Positions 8,021 through 16,067 of a stretch of DNA of 45,496 bases are shown piece by piece. The stretch comes from JBFKMV01 sp041629655. GTDB lineage: Bacteria; Acidobacteriota; Polarisedimenticolia; Polarisedimenticolales; Polarisedimenticolaceae. Each line of letters begins with the position of its first letter. Positions within the stretch are counted from its first letter, which is position 1. The DNA lies in the NCBI GenBank assembly GCA_041629655.1, contig JBFKMV010000016.1, forward strand, positions 1 through 45,496, written 5' to 3'. Made by a program: the position numbers and the translations under genes. The notes below the pieces were generated by a model. That model was not told the DNA's origin. It saw nothing but the letters and a program-made list of their open reading frames with translations, and made no database searches.

Positions 8021-8734
8021 ATGCAGGGAAACTCCGGAACGCTGGTGCTCGGCGACTCGATACTGGCCGGGAGCTGGATGGTCAAGTCCTCGCTGGAGAC
8101 GACCAACGAGCGGCTCGCGGCGGTCGAGGCCGGTCTCGCCGAGGCCCGGGAGGCGATCGCCGCCGGCGGCGCCGACAAGCCCGCCCCGGCCCGCCGCGGG
8201 CCGGACCCCGACAAGCGTTACGACGTCCCCACGGACGGCGCGCCGGCGCGCGGGCCGCTGACCGCCAAGGTCGAGATCGTCGAGTTTTCCGACTTCCAGT
8301 GACCGTACTGCGCGAGGGTCGGTCCGACCCTCGACCGCATCGTCAGCGAGTACGGCTCCCAGGTGCGGATCGTCTGGAAGCACATGCCGCTGCGGATGCA
8401 CGCCAAGGCGCCCGCGGCCCACGCCGCCGCCGAGGCGGCGCACCGCCAGGGCCGCTTCTGGGAGATGCACGACCTGATCTTCGGCAATCAGCGCGAGCTG
8501 ACGGTCGAAAAGTACAACGAGTACGCGGCGCAGCTCTGGCTGGACGTGGAGCGCTTCAAGCAGGACTTCCTGTCCGAGGCGGTCAAGCGGCGCGTCGACG
8601 GCGACGTGCGGGACGCGGCCCGCGTCGGTGTCCGCGCCCCGCCGGGATTCTTCGTCAACGGGCGGTTCCTGTCGGGGGCCAAGCCGTTCGAGGACTTCAA
8701 GCAGCTGATCGACGAGGAGCTCGCGGCGCAGTAG
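8021..8734 (+). CDS. Membrane-anchored DsbA-like selenoprotein (Sec-Pro-Tyr-Cys; UGA at 8300-8302)
   Basis: 237 residues when the UGA at 8300-8302 is read as Sec. Residues about 5-25 form a short hydrophobic anchor, followed by a helical stalk (KSSLETTNERLAAVEAGLAEA) and a thioredoxin-fold DsbA domain. The active-site line reads EFSDFQ-U-PYCARVGPTLDRI. Relatives have Cys-Pro-Tyr-Cys, so Sec94 takes the nucleophilic position and Cys97 is the resolving residue. After the UGA the same frame continues through the whole family core to the cis-Pro region (VGVRAPPGFFVNGRFLSGAKPFEDF) and a TAG stop. This is therefore not a random open frame. A SECIS-like hairpin follows the UGA. The protein likely oxidises or isomerises envelope disulfides, or reduces a partner. 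The start is uncertain (ATG 7979 or 8021), and I chose 8021 from the promoter position. Confidence 0.88.
8313..8333 (+). promoter_or_regulatory. SECIS-like hairpin of the DsbA-like selenoprotein gene
   Basis: CGAGGGTC at 8313-8320 pairs perfectly with GACCCTCG at 8326-8333 around the loop GGTCC. The loop GG begins exactly 18 nt after the UGA, the same spacing as in E. coli fdhF as I recall it. The stem is the strongest of the three in this window. Confidence 0.85.
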
Positions 8735-8753
8735 CGCCCGCGTTCGCGCCCCC

Positions 8754-9764
8754 TCAGCGGTAGGGGTTCGGCGACCCCGGGGGGCGGATGCGGAACCGCT
8801 TGTAGCTCCACAGGTACTGCTCCGGCAGCGCGCGCACGCAGCGTTCCACGTCGTCGTTCATCGCCGACGCCGCCCGCTTCAGGTCGTCGTCGTAGATCGC
8901 GTCGGAGGCCGGAACGATGCGGATCCGCCAGCCCCGGCCCCGCGGCAGCCGCTCGGCGTAGCCCAGCAGCACCGTGGCGCGCGTCCGCGCGGCCAGCCGC
9001 GGCAGCAGGATCATCGTGTTGGCCTGCTCGCCGAAGTAAGGCACGAAGATCCCCGAGCCCTCCCCCGCGTCCTGGTCGGGCAGGATCGCCACCAGCTCAC
9101 CGCGCGCCAGCGCCCGCAGCAGCGAGCGCACGGCGCCGGATCCGGGCGACACCAGCCGGCACCCGTAGCGCGCGCGTGCGGCGCGGATCAAGGCCTCCAT
9201 CTCGCGCATCCGCGGCGGGCGGTAGAGCGCGATCATCGGCCAGCGCGTCGAGCACCACGGACCGAACAGCTCCCAGGCGCCGAGATGCGGCAGCGCCAGG
9301 ATCACCCCGCGGCCGTCCCGCATCGCCCGCTCCAGCAGCTCGCCGCCCTCGACCTCCGGGATGAACCGCTCCAGCTTCTCCGCGCTCCAGCTCCAGATCG
9401 CGCTGAACTCCGCGAAGGTCCGCCCGGTGTGCGCGAGGCTGCGTCGCGCCAGCCGGGCCCGCGCGGCGGCGCTCAGCTCCGGAAACGCGAGCTCCAGATT
9501 GACGTCGGTGACCCGCCGCTCGCGCACCGGCAGCCGCGCGGCCAGCGCGCCGATCGCTCCGCCCGCCGCCCGGATCATCGACAACGGCAGCCGCGCGAAC
9601 GCGCGCAGCGCGAACGCGGCCAGCCGGCCCAGCAACGGACGCGGCGGCGGCGGCGTCAAGCCGGGATGCGGTCCGCCGTGGTGGAACACGGCACCGGGCG
9701 CGAGCCGGCGCGTGGGTTTTCGCGGGCCTGCGACGGACCGAGGAGGAGGTGCCGGGCGTTCCAC
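8754..9764 (-). CDS. LpxL/HtrB-family lipid A-type acyltransferase
   Basis: 336 residues. The family transfers an acyl chain from acyl-ACP to a lipid A precursor at the inner membrane. The catalytic H-x4-E motif is visible in LPHLGAWE, and the downstream DQD (ILPDQDAGEG) and FVPYFGE motifs match the family. A hydrophobic N-terminal stretch (about 45-75) would anchor it. The start is a GTG only 8 nt behind a TATCAT box with no ribosome site, which fits a leaderless mRNA. An in-frame GTG farther in is possible. The ends converge with the DsbA-like gene, 19 nt apart. The exact acyl position cannot be read from sequence. Confidence 0.85.
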   Translation of the reverse strand: MERPAPPPRSVAGPRKPTRRLAPGAVFHHGGPHPGLTPPPPRPLLGRLAAFALRAFARLPLSMIRAAGGAIGALAARLPVRERRVTDVNLELAFPELSAAARARLARRSLAHTGRTFAEFSAIWSWSAEKLERFIPEVEGGELLERAMRDGRGVILALPHLGAWELFGPWCSTRWPMIALYRPPRMREMEALIRAARARYGCRLVSPGSGAVRSLLRALARGELVAILPDQDAGEGSGIFVPYFGEQANTMILLPRLAARTRATVLLGYAERLPRGRGWRIRIVPASDAIYDDDLKRAASAMNDDVERCVRALPEQYLWSYKRFRIRPPGSPNPYR

Positions 9765-9772
9765 GAGTTAAG

Positions 9773-9778
9773 ATGATA
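9773..9778 (-). promoter_or_regulatory. -10-like box placed for a leaderless mRNA (acyltransferase)
   Basis: The minus strand reads TATCAT, then 8 nt, then the GTG start. There is no Shine-Dalgarno sequence between them. Confidence 0.4.
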
Positions 9779-9812
9779 GCCCACGCGCGGCCGAAAACTG
9801 CCGCGCGTGACA

Positions 9813-9818
9813 TAGAAT
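9813..9818 (+). promoter_or_regulatory. -10-like box for the GT2 gene
   Basis: TAGAAT (5 of 6 to TATAAT) lies 40 nt before the ATG at 9859. The 94-nt intergenic space thus holds divergent boxes for two envelope-glycan genes. Confidence 0.4.
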
Positions 9819-9858
9819 GGGCCGGCGGCGAGAGTGCCCGCCGGAACGGAACCGCCCG

Positions 9859-10689
9859 ATGCGCATCTCCGTCATTCTGAGCACCTACAACTCGCCCGCG
9901 TTGCTGGAGAAGGTCCTCCACGGCTACCGGACCCAGGACCACCGCGAATTCGACATCGTGGTGGCCGACGACGGCTCCGGCCCCGAGACCCGGGAGCTGC
10001 TCGATCGCGCGCGGTCGCAGCTCGGGCTGGCGATCGAGCACGTCTGGCACGAGGACCGCGGCTTCCGCAAGTGCGCGATCCTGAACAAGGCGATCCAGGC
10101 CACCGACGCCGGCTACCTGGTGTTCTCCGACGGGGACTGCATCCCGCGGTCGGATTTCCTGTCCACCCATGCGCGGCTGGCCGAGCGCGGGTGGTTTCTC
10201 TCGGGCGGTTACTTCAAGCTCTCGCGCGAGGTCAGCGAGTCGATCACGGTCGCCGATATCCTCTCCAACCAGGCCACAGACCTCGGGTACCTGCGCCGCC
10301 AGGGGCTGTCCTGGTCGATCAAGAACATCAGGCTGCACGCCGGCCCACGGCTGGCACGGGCGCTCGACGCGACGACGTCGACCAAGGCGACCTGGAACGG
10401 CCACAACGCGTCCGGCTGGCGTGACGACATCGTCGGCGTCAACGGGTTCGACGAGCGGATGAGGTACGGCGGCGAGGACCGCGAGCTGGGCGAGCGCTTG
10501 ATGAACGCCGGCATCCGCGCCAAGCAGATCCGCCACCGCGCGATCGTCGTGCACCTGTGGCACGAGCGCGGCTACGTCCGCGCCGAGGACATCGCGGCCA
10601 ACCGCCGGATCCGCCGCGAGACCGCGCGGCAGGTCGCGCGGGTGACGCCCTACGGGATCGTCAAGCAGGCGCCGCTGGAGGACGTCTGA
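9859..10689 (+). CDS. Family 2 glycosyltransferase with galactosyltransferase-type C-terminus
   Basis: 276 residues. The GT-A nucleotide-sugar fold is clear: ISVILSTYNSPALLEKVL at the N-terminus, VVADDGSG, and the metal-binding DGDC (SDGDCIPR) at about residue 90. The C-terminal half has GVNGFDERMRYGGEDRELGERL, the acceptor and catalytic segment of the Glyco_transf_7C type. The start at MRISVIL is chosen over an upstream in-frame ATG at 9817 because that one overlaps the -10 box. The protein is soluble or peripheral, likely adding a sugar to LPS or another surface glycan. The sugar is unknown. Confidence 0.88.
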   Translation: MRISVILSTYNSPALLEKVLHGYRTQDHREFDIVVADDGSGPETRELLDRARSQLGLAIEHVWHEDRGFRKCAILNKAIQATDAGYLVFSDGDCIPRSDFLSTHARLAERGWFLSGGYFKLSREVSESITVADILSNQATDLGYLRRQGLSWSIKNIRLHAGPRLARALDATTSTKATWNGHNASGWRDDIVGVNGFDERMRYGGEDRELGERLMNAGIRAKQIRHRAIVVHLWHERGYVRAEDIAANRRIRRETARQVARVTPYGIVKQAPLEDV

Positions 10690-10693
10690 CCAC

Positions 10694-11608
10694 TCAGTGC
10701 GCCTCGGCCCCGTACATCTTCTCGCCGGCCTCGATCGGCACCTCGAGCCAGTTCTGCCGCGGCGGCAGCGGGCACGTGGCGTAGGGCGTGAACACGCACG
10801 GCGGGTTGTAGGCCAGGTTGAAGTCGACGACCAGCTTGCCGTCCTCGGCCGGGTCGGCGTAGAGGTAGCGCCCGGCGCCGTAGGTCTCCTTGCCGCTGGT
10901 CGCGTCGCGGAACAGGAACCAGTACTGCTGGCCCGACAGCACCGGCTCGAGGCTGACCGTCGTGCCGCCGACATCCAGCTCGACCCGCCCGGGGACCTTC
11001 ATCGGCACGCTGCCCCCCAGCACGGTGGCGATCGGAAGCTCCTGCGGCTCCTCGTACGGCACGAACCGGCCCTCGATGCGGTAGCGCCCGTCCACCGGGT
11101 AGAATTCCAGCCCGGTGAAGTTGCGCAGCAGCTCGCTCTCGGGGTTCTTGACCCGGACCCCGAACTTGTCCTCGCGGCGGATGATGTGGAACCGCAGGTC
11201 GCCGAGCTCCAGGATGTCGGGTTGGCCGGAGGCATCCGGCGCGAGCACCCGCTCGCCGACCGGCTCGCCTCCGAGCGTCAGGCCGGAGCCGGCCGCCGCG
11301 ACGACGCGCACCTGCTCGCCCTCGAGGAACAACGATCCGCCGCGGGCCGGGGCGCCGCCCTCCTCGAACACGATCTCCAGCGACGGGTCGCTGCCGAACC
11401 GGTTCTCGCCGGGCTCGAGCCAGTACAGGCCGACCAGCGTCAGCCAGCTGTCTTGCTGACGCAGGCGCTCGTTGCGCTCGGCGCGCCATTGCTCGATCTC
11501 GGCGAGGTACTCGGGGCTGACCTCGGGGAGCGTGTCCTGCCCGGCGCACGAGGCCAGCAGCGCCAGCGCCGGCACGATGATCAGGACCCGACGGATTCTC
11601 GCGCTCAT
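10694..11608 (-). CDS. DUF1684 lipoprotein
   Basis: 304 residues with a lipobox (LALLASC, Cys near 21), so it is predicted to be membrane-attached and exported. The body matches the DUF1684 family: QDSWLTLVGLYWLEPGENRFGSDP at the front, FRDATSGKETYGAGRYLY, and the conserved VVDFNLAYNPPCVFTPYATCPLPP near the end. The molecular function of the family is not established. Its ATG overlaps the stop of the PfkB-family gene by 4 nt, so the two are probably translated from one mRNA. Confidence 0.88.
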   Translation of the reverse strand: MSARIRRVLIIVPALALLASCAGQDTLPEVSPEYLAEIEQWRAERNERLRQQDSWLTLVGLYWLEPGENRFGSDPSLEIVFEEGGAPARGGSLFLEGEQVRVVAAAGSGLTLGGEPVGERVLAPDASGQPDILELGDLRFHIIRREDKFGVRVKNPESELLRNFTGLEFYPVDGRYRIEGRFVPYEEPQELPIATVLGGSVPMKVPGRVELDVGGTTVSLEPVLSGQQYWFLFRDATSGKETYGAGRYLYADPAEDGKLVVDFNLAYNPPCVFTPYATCPLPPRQNWLEVPIEAGEKMYGAEAH

Positions 11609-12624
11609 CGACTCCCTCCCCGGGCGGCCGGAAGTCCGCCGCGCCGCTCGACCAGCCCGGCCAGCGATCGCCGCGGCCGGGCCCCCATGTGACCGATGAT
11701 CTCACCCGCCGCGATGCCGCCGATCCGGGCGCAGGTCGCCGGATCGTACCCGCGGGCCAGGCCGTACAGGAAGCCGGCGGCGTAGAGGTCGCCGGCGCCC
11801 GTGGTGTCGACGACCTGGTCGACGGGCTCGGCCGGGACCTCGAACGCGCGGTCCTGCGTCAGCACCACCGAGCCCTTGGACCCGCGCGTCACCGCGGCGG
11901 AGTCGCAGTGCTCGCGCAGCTGTCGGATCGCCTCGTCGAAGCTCTCGGTACGGTACAGCGACAAGATCTCGTCCTCGTTGCCGAACAGCAGGTCGACGTG
12001 CCCGCCGACCAGCTCCAGGAACGAGTCGCGGTGGCGCTCGACGCAGAACGAGTCGGACAGGCTCAACGCCACCTTGCCGCCGGCGCGGTGCGCGATCTCC
12101 GCCGCCCGCACGAAGGCCTGCTTGGCCGGCGCCGGATCCCACAGGTAACCTTCGAGATAGGTGTAGCGGGCGCGGCGGACGGTCGCCTCGTTCACGTCCT
12201 CCGGCCCGAGCTGCGCGCTGGCCCCGAGAAACGTGTTCAGCGTGCGCTCCCCGTCGGGCGTCACGAAGATCAGGCAGCGGCCGGTGCCTTCGCCGTCCGG
12301 CGCATCGGGCGTGTCGAACGCCACGCCGGCCGCGCGGATGTCTCGCGTGAAGACTTCGCCGAGCCCGTCGCGCTTGACCTTGCCGATGTAACCGGCGCGG
12401 GCGCCCAGCGAGGCCAGCCCGACCATCGTGTTGGCCGCCGACCCGCCCGAGCACTCGACCCCGGCGTCCATCAGTCCGTACAGCAGCTCGGCCCGCTGCG
12501 CGTCGATCAGCGTCATCGCGCCCTTGGCCATCCCCTGCCGCTCGAGGAACGCGTCCTCGACGTTCAGGAGCACGTCGACGATCGCGTTGCCGATTCCCAC
12601 CACGTCCAGCGTCTTGTCGTCCAC
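11605..12624 (-). CDS. PfkB-family sugar/nucleoside kinase (adenosine kinase-like)
   Basis: 339 residues from the GTG at 12622-12624, which has GAGG at good spacing. The upstream in-frame ATG at 12675 overlaps a TATAAT box and so cannot be the start. The N-terminal GIGNAIVDVL and GGSAANTMVGLASLGA match the first PfkB signature. The C-terminal DTTGAGDLYAAGFLYGLARG is the second signature and includes the catalytic Asp in GAGD. The overall layout resembles adenosine kinase or ribokinase-type enzymes, which phosphorylate nucleosides or sugars with ATP in the cytoplasm. The substrate is not certain. It is the first gene of a two-gene operon with DUF1684. Confidence 0.9.
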   Translation of the reverse strand: MDDKTLDVVGIGNAIVDVLLNVEDAFLERQGMAKGAMTLIDAQRAELLYGLMDAGVECSGGSAANTMVGLASLGARAGYIGKVKRDGLGEVFTRDIRAAGVAFDTPDAPDGEGTGRCLIFVTPDGERTLNTFLGASAQLGPEDVNEATVRRARYTYLEGYLWDPAPAKQAFVRAAEIAHRAGGKVALSLSDSFCVERHRDSFLELVGGHVDLLFGNEDEILSLYRTESFDEAIRQLREHCDSAAVTRGSKGSVVLTQDRAFEVPAEPVDQVVDTTGAGDLYAAGFLYGLARGYDPATCARIGGIAAGEIIGHMGARPRRSLAGLVERRGGLPAARGGSR

Positions 12625-12673
12625 CCCGACCTCGTCGTTTCGAAAACCCGCATCGGCCCGTCCGGCGCGCGGC

Positions 12674-12679
12674 ATTATA
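12674..12679 (-). promoter_or_regulatory. -10 box for the PfkB-DUF1684 operon
   Basis: The minus strand reads a perfect TATAAT, 49 nt before the GTG start. No recognisable -35 hexamer is seen. Confidence 0.5.
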
Positions 12680-12709
12680 GCGGCGCTTGGATGCGGCGCC
12701 CGGCCACGG

Positions 12710-12715
12710 TACATT
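12710..12715 (+). promoter_or_regulatory. -10-like box placed for a leaderless mRNA (aminotransferase)
   Basis: TACATT, then 8 nt (AGGCCGCG), then the ATG at 12724. There is no ribosome site. Confidence 0.4.
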
Positions 12716-12723
12716 AGGCCGCG

Positions 12724-13893
12724 ATGCCCCGCTTCCCGGAAGTCGTTCCGACGGTCGGTCGCATTCGCGGCTCGGCCTTCTCGCGGCTGGCCCACCGGCT
12801 GGCCACGCATCACGGCGAGGTCTACCCGCTGCACGTCGGCGACACCTGGATGGAGCCCGCGGAGGGCTGCCGGATGGAGGACCTGACGGTCGCCGAGCAC
12901 CCGGGGATGCATCGTTACGCGCCGCCGCAGGGTCTCGCGCCGCTGCTCGACGCGATCGCCGCGCGCGCCGAGGCGCGCACCGCCGTGACCACCGAACGCC
13001 GCAACGTGCTCGTCGCCGCGGGCGCGACGGGGGCGCTGGGCGCCGCGGTCGGCGCGGTGATCGCCCCCGGCGACGAGGTGCTGATCCTGGCGCCGTACTG
13101 GCCGTTGATCAGCGGCATCGTCCGGTCGTTCCGCGGCACGCCGGTGGAGGTGCCGTTCCTCGGCGTGGCCGATTCGCCCGAGACCGCCGTGACGCTGGTG
13201 CGCGAGCGGCTGACCCCGCGCACCGCGGCGCTGTACATCAGCACCCCGAACAACCCGACCGGCCGCGTGATCCCCCGTTCCTGGCTCGAGGCGCTGGTGG
13301 GGTGGGCGCGATCGGAGCGGCTGTGGGTGCTGTCGGACGAGGTCTACGAGGACTACGTCTACCGGGGCGAGCACGCCTACTGCCGCTCGCTGGCGCCGGA
13401 GTGCGTGTTCTCCGCGCACTCGTTCTCGAAGGCCTACGGCATGGCGGGCAACCGCTGCGGCTACGTCGTCGGGCCCGACGAGGTGATGGGCGAGCTGCTC
13501 AAGGTCAGCACGCACAGCTGGTACTCGACCCCGACCGCCTCGCAGCTCGCGGCGCTGCGCGTGCTCGGGGCGCCGGGCAACGCGTGGGTCGCCCGCGCGC
13601 GGCGCGAGTACGAGCGGCTCGGCCGCGACGCGGCGGCGCGGCTGGGCGTTCCGCCCCCGGAGGGCAGCACGTTCCTGTTCCTGGACGTCGCCGAGCGGCT
13701 CGACGAGCGCGGGCTGGGCGGGTTCCTCGAGGACTGCGTCGACCGCGGGCTGTTCCTGGCGCCGGGGCCGAGCTTCGGGTCGTACCCGACCTCGGTGCGG
13801 GTCTGCTTCACCTCCGCCGAGCCCGACGTGGTACGCCGCGGCATCGACGTGCTGGCGCGGCTGCTCGGCCGCCCGGCGCCGGCGGGCGCATGA
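12724..13893 (+). CDS. PLP-dependent aminotransferase, class I/II
   Basis: 389 residues. The fold-type I motifs are in order: GATGALGAAVGAV (cofactor phosphate loop), APYWPLISG (the stacking Tyr), STPNNPTGRV (substrate Asn), SDEVYEDYVY, and SFSKAYGMAGNRCGY with the Schiff-base Lys and the Arg that binds the PLP phosphate. SVRVCFTS near the end holds the substrate carboxylate Arg. Such enzymes move amino groups between amino acids and 2-oxoacids in the cytoplasm. The donor and acceptor cannot be told. It is the first gene of a three-gene overlapping operon and overlaps the next gene by ATGA. Confidence 0.92.
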   Translation: MPRFPEVVPTVGRIRGSAFSRLAHRLATHHGEVYPLHVGDTWMEPAEGCRMEDLTVAEHPGMHRYAPPQGLAPLLDAIAARAEARTAVTTERRNVLVAAGATGALGAAVGAVIAPGDEVLILAPYWPLISGIVRSFRGTPVEVPFLGVADSPETAVTLVRERLTPRTAALYISTPNNPTGRVIPRSWLEALVGWARSERLWVLSDEVYEDYVYRGEHAYCRSLAPECVFSAHSFSKAYGMAGNRCGYVVGPDEVMGELLKVSTHSWYSTPTASQLAALRVLGAPGNAWVARARREYERLGRDAAARLGVPPPEGSTFLFLDVAERLDERGLGGFLEDCVDRGLFLAPGPSFGSYPTSVRVCFTSAEPDVVRRGIDVLARLLGRPAPAGA

Positions 13894-14369
13894 CGATCGC
13901 GCTGTACGCGCTGGGGCTGGTGCTGATCCTGGCCGGGGTGATCGGCCTGCTGTTGCCGGTGCTCCCGGGCGCGCCGCTGATCTTCGCCGGACTGGTGTCG
14001 ATCGCCTGGGCCGACGGCTTCGAGCGCATCGGCGGTCTCGGCCTGCTGGTGCTGGGGGTGCTGACGCTCGTGATCAGTATCGTGGATTACGTGTCGAGCG
14101 TGACCGGAGCGCGGCGCTTCGGCGCCTCGGTGTGGGGCATCGTCGGCGCCGTGGCCGGCCTGGTGATGGTGATCCCGTTCGGCTTTGTCGGCCTGGTGGT
14201 CGGTCCGCTGGCGGGCGCGCTGCTGGCGGAATACCTGCGCGAGCCGGACTTCCGCCGCGCCGCGCGCATCGGCGTCGGGTCGCTGCTGGGCTTCGTGATC
14301 GGCACCGCGGTGAAGTACGCGCTGGCGGTGTTCATGCTGGGGCTGGCGCTGACGCTGTGGGTGTTCTGA
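13890..14369 (+). CDS. DUF456 membrane protein
   Basis: 159 residues, nearly all hydrophobic, with about four to five membrane segments. The pattern LGLVLILAGVIGLLLPVLPGAPLIFAG is characteristic of DUF456, and a glycine-rich later half (GIVGAVAGLVMVIPFGFVGL) is also typical. Function is unknown for the family. The start overlaps the aminotransferase stop (ATGA) and its own stop overlaps the next ATG (TGATG), so it is translationally coupled on both sides. Confidence 0.88.
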   Translation: MTIALYALGLVLILAGVIGLLLPVLPGAPLIFAGLVSIAWADGFERIGGLGLLVLGVLTLVISIVDYVSSVTGARRFGASVWGIVGAVAGLVMVIPFGFVGLVVGPLAGALLAEYLREPDFRRAARIGVGSLLGFVIGTAVKYALAVFMLGLALTLWVF

Positions 14370-14911
14370 TGGCGTGCCGGCGAGCCACCGCGTTGCTGCT
14401 GCTGTGCGTCGCGCTGGCGGCCTGCGCGGGCGCCCGCCCGGCCGCGCCCCCGGAGCCCGCGACCACCACCGTGGTGATGGTCCGCCACGCCGAGAAGCTG
14501 CTCGAGGGCAACGACCCCGCGCTCAGCCCGGCCGGCCTCGAGCGCGCCCGGGCGCTGGCCCACGTGCTGGAGGCGGCCGGACCCGCGGCGCTGTTCTGCT
14601 CGCAGTACCGCCGCACCCGCGACACCCTGGAGCCGCTCGGCGCACGGCTGGGCCTCGCGGTGCGGGTGTTCGAGATCGAGGACGTCGAACGGTCGTCGCG
14701 CGAGCTGGCCGAGCTGATCCGCTCCGAGTTCCCGGGCCGGCTGGTCGTCGTGGCCGGGCACAGCAACACCGTGCCGGCGCTGATCGAGGCACTCGGCGCC
14801 GGTCCGGCGCCGTCGATCGCCGAGAACCAGTACGACGACCTGTTCGTCGTCTTGCTCGGTCCCGGACCGGCGCGCCTGGTGCGCCTCAAGTACGGCAAGC
14901 CGGCCGCCTGA
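14369..14911 (+). CDS. Histidine phosphatase (phosphoglycerate mutase-like) lipoprotein
   Basis: 180 residues. A lipobox (LCVALAACAG) directs it across the membrane and to lipid attachment. The catalytic RHAEK motif (VVMVRHAEKLLEG), the QYRRTRDT segment and the second histidine in VVAGHSNTVPAL are all present, so it is a likely active phosphohydrolase acting in the periplasm. The family is close to SixA/PGAM-type proteins. The substrate is unknown. Coupling to DUF456 and the aminotransferase suggests shared regulation, but I see no clear pathway. Confidence 0.88.
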   Translation: MACRRATALLLLCVALAACAGARPAAPPEPATTTVVMVRHAEKLLEGNDPALSPAGLERARALAHVLEAAGPAALFCSQYRRTRDTLEPLGARLGLAVRVFEIEDVERSSRELAELIRSEFPGRLVVVAGHSNTVPALIEALGAGPAPSIAENQYDDLFVVLLGPGPARLVRLKYGKPAA

Positions 14912-14931
14912 GCCGGCCGCGCGGTCAGGCG
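14905..14931. terminator. Inverted repeat across two convergent stop codons, possible bidirectional terminator
   Basis: CGCCTGA and TCAGGCG form perfect 7-bp arms around a 13-nt GC-rich loop that can add three more pairs. Both arms contain the TGA stops of the converging genes. There is no T-tract, so intrinsic termination is uncertain. Confidence 0.35.
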
Positions 14932-15896
14932 ATCCGGCGCCGTCGCAGCGCGAGGTCGAGCGACAGCCGCGCCCGCAAACGGTCCATCGAACCCGCGGCG
15001 ACGTGCCAGCGGGCCTGGATCGGGCGGCAATGCTCGGGCAGCAGTCGCGACAACGGCTCCTCGACCAGCGGCGAAACGTGCACCGCCGCCCCCGGCTCGA
15101 GCTGCGCCAGTGCGGGCCGGGCCTCGGCGGGCTCGACGAACGTCACGCGCCGCAGGTGCTCGTCGGCGACGGCGAGCTGCCGCAGCAGGCGCTGGAACAC
15201 CGGCGCGAAACCGGGGTCGCTGACGATCATCAGCACGCGACCGTGACGGGCGTGCTGCGCCACGAGCTGCGGGAACCCGGGGTCGAGCGCGATCCGGTAC
15301 ATCGGCGCGCCCTCGGCCGACAGCAGCGACGAGACCTCGGACCAGTGGCAGTCGGTGGTGATCACGCCCAGGCTGTCCCCGAGCGCGCGTCCGCGCCGCA
15401 GGGTCAGCTCGGACAGCGAGACCGGCTGGGGCTGGACCCCGAGACCGACCTGCAGGTCCTGGCAGATCAACCCGAGCTGTTCCCGATTGCACTCGACCAC
15501 GGACAGCGGCGCGCCCCTCAGACCGGTGCCCATGAAGTTGAGCAGGAAGTCCGAGAACACGCGTGGCGGCACGCCGAGCCGCGCGGCCTCCGCGCGGCAG
15601 CGGTTGATCGCCGCCATCAGGTCGTTGGTCGAGGGGTCTCCCGACGCGCGCCCGTTCTTCTCCGAGATGTAGGTGCCGCTGCCGGGCCGCAGGTCCAGCA
15701 GCCCCTCGCGGGCCAGCCGCCGGTAGGCCCGGTGGACCGTCTTGCGGTTCATCCCGGTCAGATCGGCCAGCCGCCGGACCGAGGGGGCCCGGTCGCCCGG
15801 CCGGAGCCGGCCGAAATGGAGCGCGGTCAGGATCTGGTCCCGCACCCGTTCGAGACCTCGCTGGGGGACCTTGCTGGAGCTATGGGTCGGAGCCAC
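14925..15896 (-). CDS. GntR-family transcriptional regulator
   Basis: 323 residues from a GTG 6 nt behind GGAGG. An ATG two codons upstream directly abuts the ribosome site and is less likely. Residues about 10-80 are a winged-helix GntR domain: LERVRDQILTALHFGRLRPGDRAPSVRRLADLTGMNRKTVHRAYRRLAREGLLDLRPGSGTYI, shown here only to indicate the layout from dimer helix to wing. The C-terminal 240 residues have no aminotransferase signature and show a periplasmic-binding-like alternation (VGVITTDCHWSE, RVLMIVSDPGF), so an effector-binding role is inferred. Its target genes are unknown. It lies downstream of infC on the same strand. Confidence 0.8.
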   Translation of the reverse strand: MAPTHSSSKVPQRGLERVRDQILTALHFGRLRPGDRAPSVRRLADLTGMNRKTVHRAYRRLAREGLLDLRPGSGTYISEKNGRASGDPSTNDLMAAINRCRAEAARLGVPPRVFSDFLLNFMGTGLRGAPLSVVECNREQLGLICQDLQVGLGVQPQPVSLSELTLRRGRALGDSLGVITTDCHWSEVSSLLSAEGAPMYRIALDPGFPQLVAQHARHGRVLMIVSDPGFAPVFQRLLRQLAVADEHLRRVTFVEPAEARPALAQLEPGAAVHVSPLVEEPLSRLLPEHCRPIQARWHVAAGSMDRLRARLSLDLALRRRRIA

Positions 15897-16067
15897 GATC
15901 ATCCTCCGTAGTGCTCGTGTGAACCACTGTGGAACAGAGGAGATTCCGAGCAGCCCCATGATACCCGGGGGGGCCGGTCGGGGGGCCGGTGGCGGGCACA
16001 CTTCACCCCTGGGGCGCGATCCGTCCCCCGGAGCGTCCCCGACCAGCGCGGTTTTCCTTGAATTACG

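Noticed and set aside
8300..8302. UGA as a true stop or a nonsense mutation in the DsbA-like gene
   Set aside because: The UGA replaces exactly the catalytic Cys codon, downstream homology is complete and in frame, and a GGUCC hairpin sits at the usual SECIS distance. A chance mutation would be unlikely to meet all three.
15901..15925. Possible GntR operator near the regulator's own start (CCAC-A-GTGG)
   Set aside because: Arms of only 4 bp, and symmetry fails beyond them. It is too weak to report as an operator.
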